DNA of 64,000 nucleotides. Origin: Acidimicrobium ferrooxidans DSM 10331 (GTDB lineage Bacteria; Actinomycetota; Acidimicrobiia; Acidimicrobiales; Acidimicrobiaceae). The notes below the pieces were generated by a model that was given only the letters and a program-made list of their open reading frames with translations, did no database searches and was not told where the DNA came from. Location of the stretch: contig NC_013124.1 of assembly GCF_000023265.1 (NCBI RefSeq), positions 1,864,001 through 1,928,000 on the forward strand. The letters are read 5' to 3'. Below, piece by piece: positions 9,524-20,190 of the stretch. The stretch's first letter is position 1, and each line of letters opens with the position of its first letter. The translations under genes and the position numbers were made by a program.

Positions 9524-9969
9524 CGGGTTGCGCTCCAAGCGCCCGATCCTCGCATCTCGATCCGCAGGAGCTCACCAGCGACGATGGACGCAGAGCCCAA
9601 CGACGCCGAGAGCTCCCAGGCATGCAGCTCCACGTTCCCCGTCGGGTCGAGTTCCTCGGCGAGGCCGTCGAGTGTCTGCCCGGGCGCGATGCGAACGACG
9701 CGCACGATCGTTCCGATGTGGGGGCGGGCGACGGCGCGTAGCGCGCCACAGCACACCGCGACCACGACGAGGGCGAGCGTGGCCGCGACCCGCACCCGTT
9801 CCCCGCGCCCGAGACGACCTCGGCCGGGCGGCCTCCTCCGAGCGAGGCGCTGGTTCCGGGCGGAGCCCCGGCTCGTCGGCTCCGCCGAACGCGCCGGCGG
9901 TGGCGTAGCGGGCGTAGCGACGATCGCGAGCGCAGTCGAGGCGGGAGGCGTACGAACGGGCGCGGTCAC
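9460..9969 (-). CDS. Small membrane-anchored protein with a LysM-like segment
   Basis: A 169-residue protein. It has a Pro/Ala/Arg-rich cytoplasmic start, one hydrophobic segment (about residues 62-82, VAATLALVVVAVCCGALRA), then a segment resembling LysM: APGQTLDGLAEEL followed by AGELLRI about 35 residues on. Single-pass LysM proteins of this size are common in actinobacteria and bind peptidoglycan outside the membrane. The 3' end overlaps the oxidoreductase gene by 64 bases, so the last 20 or so residues may be an artefact of an extended frame. The GTG start has a TAGGCC hexamer six bases before it, as in nearby leaderless genes. The call is moderate only. Confidence 0.5.
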   Translation of the reverse strand: MTAPVRTPPASTALAIVATPATPPPARSAEPTSRGSARNQRLARRRPPGRGRLGRGERVRVAATLALVVVAVCCGALRAVARPHIGTIVRVVRIAPGQTLDGLAEELDPTGNVELHAWELSASLGSASIVAGELLRIEMRGSGAWSATRQTSPMASTSLPSLPGRANAS

Positions 9970-9975
9970 ACCCGT

Positions 9976-9981
9976 GGCCTA
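9976..9981 (-). promoter_or_regulatory. Possible -10 element for the LysM-like gene
   Basis: TAGGCC on the minus strand, followed by ACGGGT and the GTG at 9969. The last base is C rather than the usual T, so this is a weaker match than its counterparts. Confidence 0.35.
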
Positions 9982-10046
9982 ACCCGAGGGTCGGACACGG
10001 CACGCAAATGTGACGGCTATTTGCCTATGCGGATACATCTTGGCGA

Positions 10047-10052
10047 TATACT
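10047..10052 (+). promoter_or_regulatory. -10 element of leaderless promoter, TetR gene
   Basis: TATACT followed by GGCGAC and the ATG at 10059. A TTGCCT lies 20 bases upstream as a poor -35. TGGCGA occurs on both sides of the hexamer (10041-10046 and 10052-10057), a possible autoregulatory operator half-site pair. Confidence 0.6.
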
Positions 10053-10058
10053 GGCGAC

Positions 10059-10643
10059 ATGCCGAGGATCGAAGCACCAACCGTCCGCGAACATCACGAT
10101 CAGCGTCGTGAGCGTCTCCTCGACGCGGCACGGGCGTGCCTCGTCGACCCGGCGATTCGCTCGGTCGGCTTCGAACACGTCGGACCGCGCGCAGGGATCC
10201 GACGCAACAGCGTCTACCTCTACTTCCCCTCCGAGACCCACCTGTATCTTGCCCTTGCCGAGAGCGACGTCCCCGCCCTCGCCAAGCAGTTGGCCGAGGC
10301 AGCGGCGGCAGCCACGCACGACAAGCTCGCCGCCATCGTCGACGTCGTCCTGGCGAACGCGCCCCGGGAGGAGTTCGAGATCTTGCGCCGCCTGGCGAGT
10401 CGCACCGCGTCCCAGCGTCCCGATCTCGTCGCAACTCGCCTTGGCGAGCTGCGACGTGAGCTCGCCGAACCACTCGTCTCGGTGCTCGCCGACGAGGGTG
10501 TGGACTCCGCCGACCTCGTCGGATTGCTCGCCCTTGGCACCCTCGAGGCGGCACTCGACGCGATCGCTCAGGGCGAAGATCGCGACGCGGTGCGCGAGGC
10601 AGTCCTCGCCACCGTGCGGAGCCCGCGCACTCCCAGCCGCTGA
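10059..10643 (+). CDS. TetR-family transcriptional regulator
   Basis: A 194-residue regulator with the TetR N-terminal helix-turn-helix: an RRERLLDAARACL helix, then VGFEHVGPRAGIRRNSVYLYFPSETHLYLAL (residues about 35-65 in two parts), where a Tyr-Tyr-Phe-like recognition helix normally sits. The C-terminal ligand domain is short and Ala/Leu-rich and gives no clue to the ligand. The gene is divergent from the LysM-like gene and convergent with the S9 peptidase gene. A consensus -10 element directly before the ATG suggests a leaderless transcript. Confidence 0.87.
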   Translation: MPRIEAPTVREHHDQRRERLLDAARACLVDPAIRSVGFEHVGPRAGIRRNSVYLYFPSETHLYLALAESDVPALAKQLAEAAAAATHDKLAAIVDVVLANAPREEFEILRRLASRTASQRPDLVATRLGELRRELAEPLVSVLADEGVDSADLVGLLALGTLEAALDAIAQGEDRDAVREAVLATVRSPRTPSR

Positions 10644-10737
10644 GCAGCAGGCCACCCGGCACGGCCCGCCGGCCGCCGAGTCACGGTTCTGCCTGCCGAA
10701 GGTCGGCGTGCGCCCGCCGCCATGCGCTCTGTGCTGC

Positions 10738-12351
10738 TCATCGCGACCGGAGTTCGCTCCATGAGGCAAGTAGGCCGAGCACCAGCGCATCGAACCTGGC
10801 CAACTCCTCGAGTGAGGCGCGCTCGCCGAGGCTATGACCCTCGCCCTCTGCCACCTGGAGTTCGCACGCAAGGCTCTCGCCGACGCGCTCGACGAACGCA
10901 CGAGATTGCTCCACCGGCACCACACGGTCCGCGCTGCCGTGCGTGATGAGGACCGGGATGCGCCGCCGCGGTCGGCGGTGCGCGAGGTGCGGCGCGTCCT
11001 GGCCGACCAGCCAGTCGACGTCGCCGAGCGCGGACGGGTCGAGCAGTGGGTTGGTCAACACCAACGCATCGAGCAGTGTCGGGTCCTCGAGGATGAGCTG
11101 CAGGAGCGTCCAGCCTGCCGACGACGCGCCGATGCCGACGCGAGGACCCGCGACCACGCCCTCGAATCCCCGCACGACCTCGGCAAGGGCCTCTGACTCG
11201 ACCGTCCCGAACCGACCGACGATACGCTCGCGTGCCGATCGCCCGTAGCCGTACGAACCCGGGTAGTCGACCGCGACGACCACCAAGCCGTGTCGGAGTG
11301 CGCGACGCCACTTGTCGGGGACCGGGAACGCGACCTGTTCGACGGGACCGCCATGGACGACCAGCGCGACACCACGAGGTACCGGGGGCCAGATCGCCAC
11401 GCCGCGTGCGGCCAGCCCCAAGGCCCCAAGTGGCTCGATGCGAGAACCGTCCACCCCGTCCGAGCCCGCCTGCCGGAGCGTCTCGGACCCACGGCGGACC
11501 CGCTCCGACCACGGCCCCCGCTCGATGCCCACGACGTCACCGTCGATGGCCGAGATCGAGGTCCACGAGCCCGACGCCACGCGACGGAGGCGCTCGTCCA
11601 GGACGACGAGCGCGGGCGCCTCCACGGAGGCGATCACTCCGAGCACCGCCTCCGAGTCGGGGATGTAGCCCCGACGACCAGGCCCAAGAGGGTACTCACC
11701 CACGTCGTAGTCGAGACCCGCGATCTGGGGCACCCGCCCCGCGAGTACCGGGACGTGCGCACCGGCGCGATCGTCACGAACCCACAGACCGCCCGGTCCG
11801 AACCGCGGCTCCACCACACTCGCACCGTCACCGCCGAAATTCCCCGCGATGGCGCCGGTCGGGTCGAGAAGCATCACCGACCCCGTGAGCCACGGCTCGC
11901 GCTCCCCCGCCCGGGCCAACGCGATCGAACCGTCGTCGTCGACGGCCACATCCCAGAGGTCCGAGACCCCAAGGCGGCCGAGGTCCACCACGTTCACCAG
12001 CCGAGCCTGGTCGTCGAAGACGACGACGCGAGCGTCGCTCACCACCGCAACCATGGCTCCGGCGGGAGAACCGGCGATCCAACGCACGCCGGGCACGGTG
12101 GCGACGTGCTCGATGCCTCGTCCCGGCACGACTCGCACGACGGAACCGTCGACGCACAACACCCACAAGCACGAGCTGCCCATCGCGAGGACCCCGCCGT
12201 TGCCGGGACGCGCCCACGCTGGCGTGACGTCGGCGCAGCCGAGTGCAGTCACGGTGCTCGCCACCACGACCCCGCGAGCACTGCGCTCGATCCACGCGAC
12301 GCCCAGCGGACCTGCCACCACGTCGGCGACGCGCTGGACGACGTCGCTCAC
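10738..12351 (-). CDS. S9-family (prolyl oligopeptidase-like) serine peptidase
   Basis: Protein of 537 residues with two parts: an N-terminal beta-propeller-like region (about residues 1-310) and a C-terminal alpha/beta hydrolase. The hydrolase part has HGGP (oxyanion region), DYPGSYGYGR, the nucleophile Ser in GASSAGW, Asp in HGSADRVVP and His in GEGHSL. These enzymes cut short peptides or act as acylaminoacyl peptidases in the cytoplasm; no signal peptide is visible. The GTG start overlaps the mutase stop as GTGA, so it is the second gene of that unit. The functional link to the mutase is not evident. Confidence 0.85.
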   Translation of the reverse strand: MSDVVQRVADVVAGPLGVAWIERSARGVVVASTVTALGCADVTPAWARPGNGGVLAMGSSCLWVLCVDGSVVRVVPGRGIEHVATVPGVRWIAGSPAGAMVAVVSDARVVVFDDQARLVNVVDLGRLGVSDLWDVAVDDDGSIALARAGEREPWLTGSVMLLDPTGAIAGNFGGDGASVVEPRFGPGGLWVRDDRAGAHVPVLAGRVPQIAGLDYDVGEYPLGPGRRGYIPDSEAVLGVIASVEAPALVVLDERLRRVASGSWTSISAIDGDVVGIERGPWSERVRRGSETLRQAGSDGVDGSRIEPLGALGLAARGVAIWPPVPRGVALVVHGGPVEQVAFPVPDKWRRALRHGLVVVAVDYPGSYGYGRSARERIVGRFGTVESEALAEVVRGFEGVVAGPRVGIGASSAGWTLLQLILEDPTLLDALVLTNPLLDPSALGDVDWLVGQDAPHLAHRRPRRRIPVLITHGSADRVVPVEQSRAFVERVGESLACELQVAEGEGHSLGERASLEELARFDALVLGLLASWSELRSR

Positions 12352-14018
12352 CGAGGCGGCTCTTCGTAGAGGCCGAACACCTCGCCGAGCGCCATCATCA
12401 CCTCGCCGACGCTCGCTCTCGCGCGAGCGGCATCGATGAGAGCGGGCATGAGGTTGCGCTCTGGATCGCGCGCCTCGTCGACGAGGCGTCGGATCGCAGT
12501 CCGCTGGGCCTCCTCGTCACGCTGACGCCGCACCCTCCTGAGTCGTTCGATCTGACGCGCTTCGACCTCGGGCCCGATCACGAGCGTCGGGATCTCGTCC
12601 TCCTCGTTGCCGGCGGTGAAGGCGTTCACACCGACGATCACCCGCTCTCCGGCGCTGATGCGCTTCTCGAGCTCGTAGGCAGAGTCTGCGATGCGGCCCT
12701 GGTAGTAACCGTCGTCGATCCCGACGAAGGCCCCCTCGAGCATGGACCCCCCACCGAGGCGCTCGATCTCGGCGAAGATCGCCGAGGCTCGTGCTTCGAG
12801 CTCGTCGGTGAGCGCCTCGACGAGGTAGGAGCCGCCCAAAGGATCGACGACGTTCGCCACACCCGTCTCGTAGGCGATCACCTGTTGCGTGCGCAGCGCG
12901 ATGCGAGCCGCACGGTCGGTGGGCAGCGAGAGCACCTCGTCCATGGAGTTGGTGTGCAGGCTCTGCGTGCCGCCCAGCACGCCTGCGAGCGCCTCGAGCG
13001 CAGTCCGGACCACGTTGATCTCTGGCTGCTGGGCGGTCAGCGACACGCCGGCGGTCTGCGTGTGGAAGCGCAACTGCCACGAACGTGGATCGCGCGCCCC
13101 GTAGCGCTCCCTCAACCAACGGGCCCAGAGGCGCCGTGCGGCGCGGTACTTCGCGATCTCTTCAAAGAAATCGATGTGGGCATTGAAGAAGAATGACAGC
13201 TGCGGCGCGAACGCATCGACGTCGAGGCCGGCTGCCTGGCCGAGCTCGACGTAGGCGAAGCCGTTGGCCAGCGTGAAGGCGAGTTCCTCGGCCGCGGTCG
13301 AGCCGGCCTCGCGGATGTGATAACCCGAGACGGAGATGGGATGCCACTTCGGCATCTCGGCCGCGGTGAACGCGATGGTGTCACGCACCAGTCGAGCCGA
13401 TGGACGAGGCGGGAAGTAGTACTCCTTCTGCGCCTGATACTCCTTCAGAATGTCGTTCTGGAGCGTGCCCGCAAGGCGCTCTCGTGCGACGCCACGCTCC
13501 TCCGCCACCGCGATGAAACTGGCGAGGATGAACGCCGCTGGCGCGTTGATGGTCATCGACGTGGTGACCGCACCGAGGTCGATCCCGCTAAACAGGTCCC
13601 GCATGTCCTCGAGCGTGTCGATGGCGACCCCGCACTTGCCCACCTCGCCCACCGACCGAGGGTCATCGGAGTCGCGTCCCATGAGCGTCGGCAAGTCGAA
13701 CGCGACCGAGAGCCCGGTGCCCCCGTTGGCGAGCAGCTCGTGGAAGCGCTGGTTGGTCTCGATGGCCGTCGAGAAGCCCGCGAACATGCGCATCGTCCAG
13801 CGCTTCGTTCGGTAGCCCGAGGCGTAGACGCCTCGAGTGTACGGATACTGACCAGGCAGCTCCTCGTCGGGATCGACCATGGCTCCCGCGTCGTCCGGGT
13901 CGAGCGCGCCGTGGCGCCCGTAGAGGGGAGCGAGGGGCACCCCCGAGAGCGTCTCGAAGGCCTCCTCGCGCGTTCCGGCTCGACGATACGCCTCCGACCA
14001 AGCCGACAGATCACCCAT
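12348..14018 (-). CDS. B12-dependent acyl-CoA mutase large subunit, isobutyryl-CoA mutase-like
   Basis: Large subunit of an adenosylcobalamin-dependent acyl-CoA mutase. Its 556 residues contain only the (beta/alpha)8 substrate barrel; the B12-binding domain (DxHxxG) is absent, so a separate small subunit must be encoded elsewhere. Conserved features include YPYTRGVYASGY, GLSVAFDLPT, TSMTINAPA, GTLQNDILKEY, SGYHIREAG and TQSLHTN. The positions equal to Tyr89 and Arg207 of methylmalonyl-CoA mutase are Phe79 (RMFAGFS) and Gln197 (YQAQKEY). That pair is the one known from isobutyryl-CoA mutase, not from methylmalonyl-CoA mutase, where Arg binds the free carboxylate. A TAGAAT -10 six bases before the ATG implies a leaderless message. 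Confidence 0.9.
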   Translation of the reverse strand: MGDLSAWSEAYRRAGTREEAFETLSGVPLAPLYGRHGALDPDDAGAMVDPDEELPGQYPYTRGVYASGYRTKRWTMRMFAGFSTAIETNQRFHELLANGGTGLSVAFDLPTLMGRDSDDPRSVGEVGKCGVAIDTLEDMRDLFSGIDLGAVTTSMTINAPAAFILASFIAVAEERGVARERLAGTLQNDILKEYQAQKEYYFPPRPSARLVRDTIAFTAAEMPKWHPISVSGYHIREAGSTAAEELAFTLANGFAYVELGQAAGLDVDAFAPQLSFFFNAHIDFFEEIAKYRAARRLWARWLRERYGARDPRSWQLRFHTQTAGVSLTAQQPEINVVRTALEALAGVLGGTQSLHTNSMDEVLSLPTDRAARIALRTQQVIAYETGVANVVDPLGGSYLVEALTDELEARASAIFAEIERLGGGSMLEGAFVGIDDGYYQGRIADSAYELEKRISAGERVIVGVNAFTAGNEEDEIPTLVIGPEVEARQIERLRRVRRQRDEEAQRTAIRRLVDEARDPERNLMPALIDAARARASVGEVMMALGEVFGLYEEPPR

Positions 14019-14024
14019 GGGCCG

Positions 14025-14030
14025 ATTCTA
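14025..14030 (-). promoter_or_regulatory. -10 element of leaderless promoter, acyl-CoA mutase gene
   Basis: TAGAAT on the minus strand, then CGGCCC, then the ATG at 14018. A TTGGAG hexamer at 14048-14053 gives a -35 with an ideal 17-base spacer. This is the best-formed promoter in the window. Confidence 0.65.
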
Positions 14031-14098
14031 CCGAACGTCGCTGACGCCTCCAAGGCCCGTCACCCATGCGATCCCCCGACGCGGGTGGTACAGGCTGC

Positions 14099-14104
14099 TA
14101 ACGT
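14099..14104 (+). promoter_or_regulatory. -10 element of leaderless promoter, glpX
   Basis: TAACGT followed by TGGCGC and the GTG at 14111. It lies in the 92-base gap shared with the divergent mutase gene, whose own promoter is 70 bases away. Confidence 0.5.
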
Positions 14105-14110
14105 TGGCGC

Positions 14111-15100
14111 GTGACCATCGACGACCGAACCCCGGACCGCAACCTCGCTCTCGACCTCGTCCGCGTCACGGAGGCAGCTGCGCTGGCTGCGAGCGCCTGG
14201 ATCGGGCGCGGACAGAAGGAGTCCGCTGACGGCGCCGCGGTCAACGCGATGCGCTCGATCCTCGCGACCGTGCCCATGACCGGGACGGTCATCATCGGCG
14301 AGGGCGAGAAGGACCACGCCCCCATGCTCTACAACGGCGAGGTGATCGGCGACGGTACCGGCCCAGTGGCCGACGTTGCGGTCGACCCGATCGAGGGGAC
14401 CACGCCAACCGCGATGGGGCGCTGGGGTGCGATGAGCGTGATCGCGGTCGCGACGCGTGGCTCGATGTTCTTCCCCGGGCCGATCGTCTACATGGACAAG
14501 CTGGCCTCCGGACCCGAGGGCATCGGCGTCGTCGCACTCGACGCAACGCCACGCGACAACATCCGCGAGCTGGCGCGTGCCAAGGGCGTCGCTCCCAAAG
14601 ACATCACGGTTGCCATCCTCGATCGACCCCGCCATGCGGACCTCATCGAGGAGGTCCGTAGCGCCGGAGCCCGCGTGCGGCTGATCGGCGACGGCGACGT
14701 CTCGGCCGCGGTCCTCACCGCGATCGACGAGAGCGATGTCGATCTCCTCATGGGCGTCGGCGGCTCCCCGGAGGCGGTGCTGGCCGCGGCTGCGATGCGC
14801 TGTCTCGGCGGACAGCTGCAGGCCAGGCTGTGGCCCCGCGACACGGACGAGCGCGACCGGGCCCTCGCCCAGGGCTACGACCTCGAGCACGTCTTCGCGA
14901 CCGAGGAGCTCGTCGACAGCGACAACGTCTTCTTTGCCGGGACCGGCATCACCGACGCCGAGCTCCTGCGCGGAGTTCGCATCGTGGGCGGACGCGTCCA
15001 TACGCACTCGATCGTCATGCGCTCGCGTTCGGGCACCATCCGCACCGTACGCGCCCAGCATCAACTCACGAAGCTGAGGGCGATCCAGCTGCTGTCCTGA
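14111..15100 (+). CDS. glpX: Fructose-1,6-bisphosphatase, class II
   Basis: Metal-dependent phosphatase of gluconeogenesis, 329 residues, typical GlpX length. It shows ASAWIGRGQKESADGAAV near the N-terminus, the metal-site segments IIGEGEKD and VDPIEGTTP (the Li+-sensitive phosphatase motif is DPxEGT), and GVGGSPEAVLAAAA later. In many actinobacteria this is the only FBPase. The GTG start is supported by the N-terminal family alignment and by the -10 element six bases before it. Its last 40 bases overlap, tail to tail, the gene at 15061-15963. Confidence 0.95.
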   Translation: MTIDDRTPDRNLALDLVRVTEAAALAASAWIGRGQKESADGAAVNAMRSILATVPMTGTVIIGEGEKDHAPMLYNGEVIGDGTGPVADVAVDPIEGTTPTAMGRWGAMSVIAVATRGSMFFPGPIVYMDKLASGPEGIGVVALDATPRDNIRELARAKGVAPKDITVAILDRPRHADLIEEVRSAGARVRLIGDGDVSAAVLTAIDESDVDLLMGVGGSPEAVLAAAAMRCLGGQLQARLWPRDTDERDRALAQGYDLEHVFATEELVDSDNVFFAGTGITDAELLRGVRIVGGRVHTHSIVMRSRSGTIRTVRAQHQLTKLRAIQLLS

Positions 15101-15963
15101 GCGAGCCCGAGGGCCCGTGCGAGCGGAGCCCCAACGGCGACGGCGCCACGTTGCTCGAGCAACGCCGTTCCTGCGGGGCCAACGAGTGCGGCCGGGGCGA
15201 GCGAGGCGCCAAGGGCGTCGCGTAGCGCGGAGCCGACACCGAACCCTCGCAGATCGGGGTCGAAGACACGCGCATCGACGAGCACCCAGGCCGCATCGCT
15301 CGCTCGTCGCGCTGAGACGACGCCGATGACCTCATCGTCGACGAAGGCGAGGGCACTGCGCTGGTGCAGCGTCGGCGCCGCGGTCTGAGTCAGCCAGGCT
15401 CCATCGCTGACGACGACACGTAACCGCAGGTGCGACCGTACGACGATCCAGCTCTCGCCCACGCGCGCCTCGAGCACGGAGCGCCACCATCGCCTCGGAT
15501 CGCGCATCCGCACGAGCAGGACCGCGACCGCCCTCGGCTCGAGCGGTGCTCGGAAGTCGGTCCCGAGGTCAGCGAGGTGTTCGAGCGACTCGAGCGCACC
15601 CCCCTCTCGAATGGTCACGTGGGGCACGAACGGGCGATCGTCCGGCCACCCGAGCTCTGCGGCGAGCCCGGCGATCCAGCCGTCAGGGTCGGCCACGGCC
15701 AGATGCGCGGTCGGGCGCCGGTTGGCGAAGACGCCGATCCCCGAGAACTCCGTCACTGGTGGATCCAGCCGCGCGACGACCTCGGCGACCTGCCGGAGGA
15801 GTGCAGCAACGCCGGCAGCGTCACGCTCATGCGGCGGCAGCAACGTGATGTGCGGCACGATGCGATCGAGCGCGCGCGAGCCGACGACACGCCTCACGGC
15901 ATCGATGCCCTCCTCCTGGGCATGCGACAGCACCAGCGCGACGGCGACCCGAACGCGGCTCAC
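15061..15963 (-). CDS. 2H phosphoesterase / GNAT-like fusion protein
   Basis: A 300-residue two-domain protein. The N-terminal half (about 1-185) is a 2H phosphoesterase of the 2'-5' RNA ligase/ThpR type, with the two catalytic HxT motifs HITLLPP (near residue 38) and HVTIREG (near residue 115). The C-terminal part (about 195-300) resembles a GNAT acetyltransferase: FVDDEVIGVVSARR and then DPDLRGFGVGSALRDALG, whose RGFGVG (about 239-244) matches the acetyl-CoA pyrophosphate loop. The GTG start overlaps the atpC stop as GTGA, so it is the last gene of the ATP synthase run. A role in RNA end or cyclic nucleotide metabolism is possible; none is shown. Confidence 0.72.
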   Translation of the reverse strand: MSRVRVAVALVLSHAQEEGIDAVRRVVGSRALDRIVPHITLLPPHERDAAGVAALLRQVAEVVARLDPPVTEFSGIGVFANRRPTAHLAVADPDGWIAGLAAELGWPDDRPFVPHVTIREGGALESLEHLADLGTDFRAPLEPRAVAVLLVRMRDPRRWWRSVLEARVGESWIVVRSHLRLRVVVSDGAWLTQTAAPTLHQRSALAFVDDEVIGVVSARRASDAAWVLVDARVFDPDLRGFGVGSALRDALGASLAPAALVGPAGTALLEQRGAVAVGAPLARALGLAQDSSWIALSFVS

Positions 15964-16352
15964 ACCGACAGCCGAGACTCCCGCAGCTCGAGGCCCGCCC
16001 GATAGGGGGCCACGAAGCGCTCGTCCACGTCGCTCGCGAGCTCTGCGACGACACGCCGCCGCGACTCCAGCGACGCCTGATCGATGTCGCCCACGAACTC
16101 CGCGGCACGCGCGAGCACGACGGCACGGTTGCCACCGACGCGCACCAGACCGCCGTCGATGACCAGTTCCTCCTGGGTGCCGTCGGCGAGCCAGAGCTTG
16201 GCCACACAGACCTCGACCTCACCGACGAAACGCCCGTGGTTGGCGAGGAAGGCGATGTCGCCGGTCGGGACACGCATGACGAGTTCTTCGACGGCTCCCT
16301 CGAACACGACCTCCTCGGGAGTTGCGATCACGGCATCGAAGGTCGCGCGCAT
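15960..16352 (-). CDS. atpC: F1Fo ATP synthase epsilon subunit
   Basis: Central-stalk subunit of 130 residues that modulates ATP hydrolysis and couples rotor to F1. The N-terminal beta-sandwich is clear (FDAVIATPEEVVFEGAVEEL, VPTGDIAFLANHGRFVGEVE), followed by a short helical tail. It starts two bases after the atpD stop and overlaps the 2H gene at its end. The C-terminal helix hairpin is shorter than in E. coli, as is common in actinobacteria. Confidence 0.93.
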   Translation of the reverse strand: MRATFDAVIATPEEVVFEGAVEELVMRVPTGDIAFLANHGRFVGEVEVCVAKLWLADGTQEELVIDGGLVRVGGNRAVVLARAAEFVGDIDQASLESRRRVVAELASDVDERFVAPYRAGLELRESRLSV

Positions 16353-16354
16353 CT

Positions 16355-18657
<2,303 letters not shown>

Positions 18658-18660
18658 GCG

Positions 18661-20181
18661 CTAGGCCCCCTGATGGAGTGCCTTGAAGGCCTTGATCGCC
18701 ATGTCAAGCCGCTCGCGGTCGCCAAGGCGCTTCGACTCGCTGATCTCCTGGAGCACCTCGGGGTGCTGAGCCCGCAGGTAGGCGAGGAACGCCGCGACGA
18801 AGGGGCCGACCTCGCTGGTCGGAACGTCATCGACGGCACCGCTGGTGCCGACGTAAATGGAGACGACCTGGTCCTCGAGCGACACTGGCTGACCTTGAGG
18901 CTGCTTGAGGATCTCGGTCAAGCGATACCCGCGATCGAGCTGGGCCTGGGCGACCTTGTCGAGCTCGGAGCCGAAGGTCGCGAACGCCTCCAACTCGCGG
19001 AACTGCGCGAGTTCCAGGCGAAGCGAGCCAGCGACCTCCTTCATGGCCTTGGTCTGCGCCGACCCGCCGACGCGCGAGACCGAGGCGCCCACATCGATCG
19101 CCGGGCGCACGCCAGAGTAGAACAGGTCGGCGTCGAGGAAGATCTGGCCATCGGTGATCGAGATCACGTTCGTCGGAATGTAGGCCGAGATGTCGCCCGC
19201 CTTCGTCTCGATGATCGGGAGCGCCGTGAGCGAGCCACCACCGAGTTCGGGCGACAGCCGAGCCGCGCGCTCGAGCAACCGGGAGTGGAGATAGAAGATG
19301 TCACCCGGGTAGGCCTCACGCCCTGGCGGGCGGCGCAGCAGCAGTGAGAGCTGCCGATAGGCATCGGCCTGCTTGGAGAGGTCGTCGTAGACGATGAGGG
19401 CATCGTCTCCCGACTCCATCCAGTGCTGACCGATGGCACAACCCGCATACGGGGCGAGGTACTTGAACGGCGCTGGCTCCGACGCTGGCGCGGAGACCAC
19501 GACCGTGTAGGCCAACGCACCGGCTGCTCGCAGCGTCTCGACGACGCTCGCAACGCTGGTGCCCTTCTGGCCGACGGCCACGTAGATGCACTTCACGCCC
19601 TGGCCACGCTGATTGATGATGGCGTCGAGCGCAATGGAGGTCTTGCCCGTCTTGCGATCGCCGATGATCAGCTCGCGCTGGCCGCGCCCGATCGGCACGA
19701 GCGTGTCGATGGCCTTGATGCCGGTCTGCAGGGGCTGGTTCACCGGCTGACGCTTGGTGATGCCCGGGGCCTGTACCTCGAGACGACGGCTAAGACTCGC
19801 GGCGATCGGCCCGAGACCGTCGAGCGGGCGCCCCAGCGGATCGATGACCCTGCCGAGCAGCTCGTCACCCACCGGCACGGACAGGATCTCTCCTGTCGAG
19901 CGCACGATCTGACCCTCTCGGATCCCCTCCTGGTCGCCGAGGATCACGGCACCGATGGCCTCTTCGTCCAGGTTCAGGGCAAGGCCGACCGTGCCGTCCT
20001 CGAAGCGGAGCATCTCGTTCACCGCGACCGACGGCAAGCCCGAGACCAGCGCGATGCCGTCGAAGAGCTGCAGCACGCGCCCGATCTCCTCGCCGCCCTG
20101 GTGCGGCGCGAACTCCTCCATGCGTCGCCGGATGACCCCAGCGACCTCTTCCTCGGAGATTTCGAAGTGCTCCATCACCAT
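18661..20181 (-). CDS. atpA: F1Fo ATP synthase alpha subunit
   Basis: Non-catalytic nucleotide-binding F1 subunit, 506 residues. Walker A is [15 protein letters not shown] (near residue 172); [25 protein letters not shown] and the Arg-finger region [14 protein letters not shown] are visible. The N-terminal helix [14 protein letters not shown], which contacts the delta subunit, is intact. The ATG at 20181 follows GGGAG; a second ATG two codons later is possible. Confidence 0.99.
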   Translation of the reverse strand: MVMEHFEISEEEVAGVIRRRMEEFAPHQGGEEIGRVLQLFDGIALVSGLPSVAVNEMLRFEDGTVGLALNLDEEAIGAVILGDQEGIREGQIVRSTGEILSVPVGDELLGRVIDPLGRPLDGLGPIAASLSRRLEVQAPGITKRQPVNQPLQTGIKAIDTLVPIGRGQRELIIGDRKTGKTSIALDAIINQRGQGVKCIYVAVGQKGTSVASVVETLRAAGALAYTVVVSAPASEPAPFKYLAPYAGCAIGQHWMESGDDALIVYDDLSKQADAYRQLSLLLRRPPGREAYPGDIFYLHSRLLERAARLSPELGGGSLTALPIIETKAGDISAYIPTNVISITDGQIFLDADLFYSGVRPAIDVGASVSRVGGSAQTKAMKEVAGSLRLELAQFRELEAFATFGSELDKVAQAQLDRGYRLTEILKQPQGQPVSLEDQVVSIYVGTSGAVDDVPTSEVGPFVAAFLAYLRAQHPEVLQEISESKRLGDRERLDMAIKAFKALHQGA

Positions 20182-20190
20182 TTCACTCCC

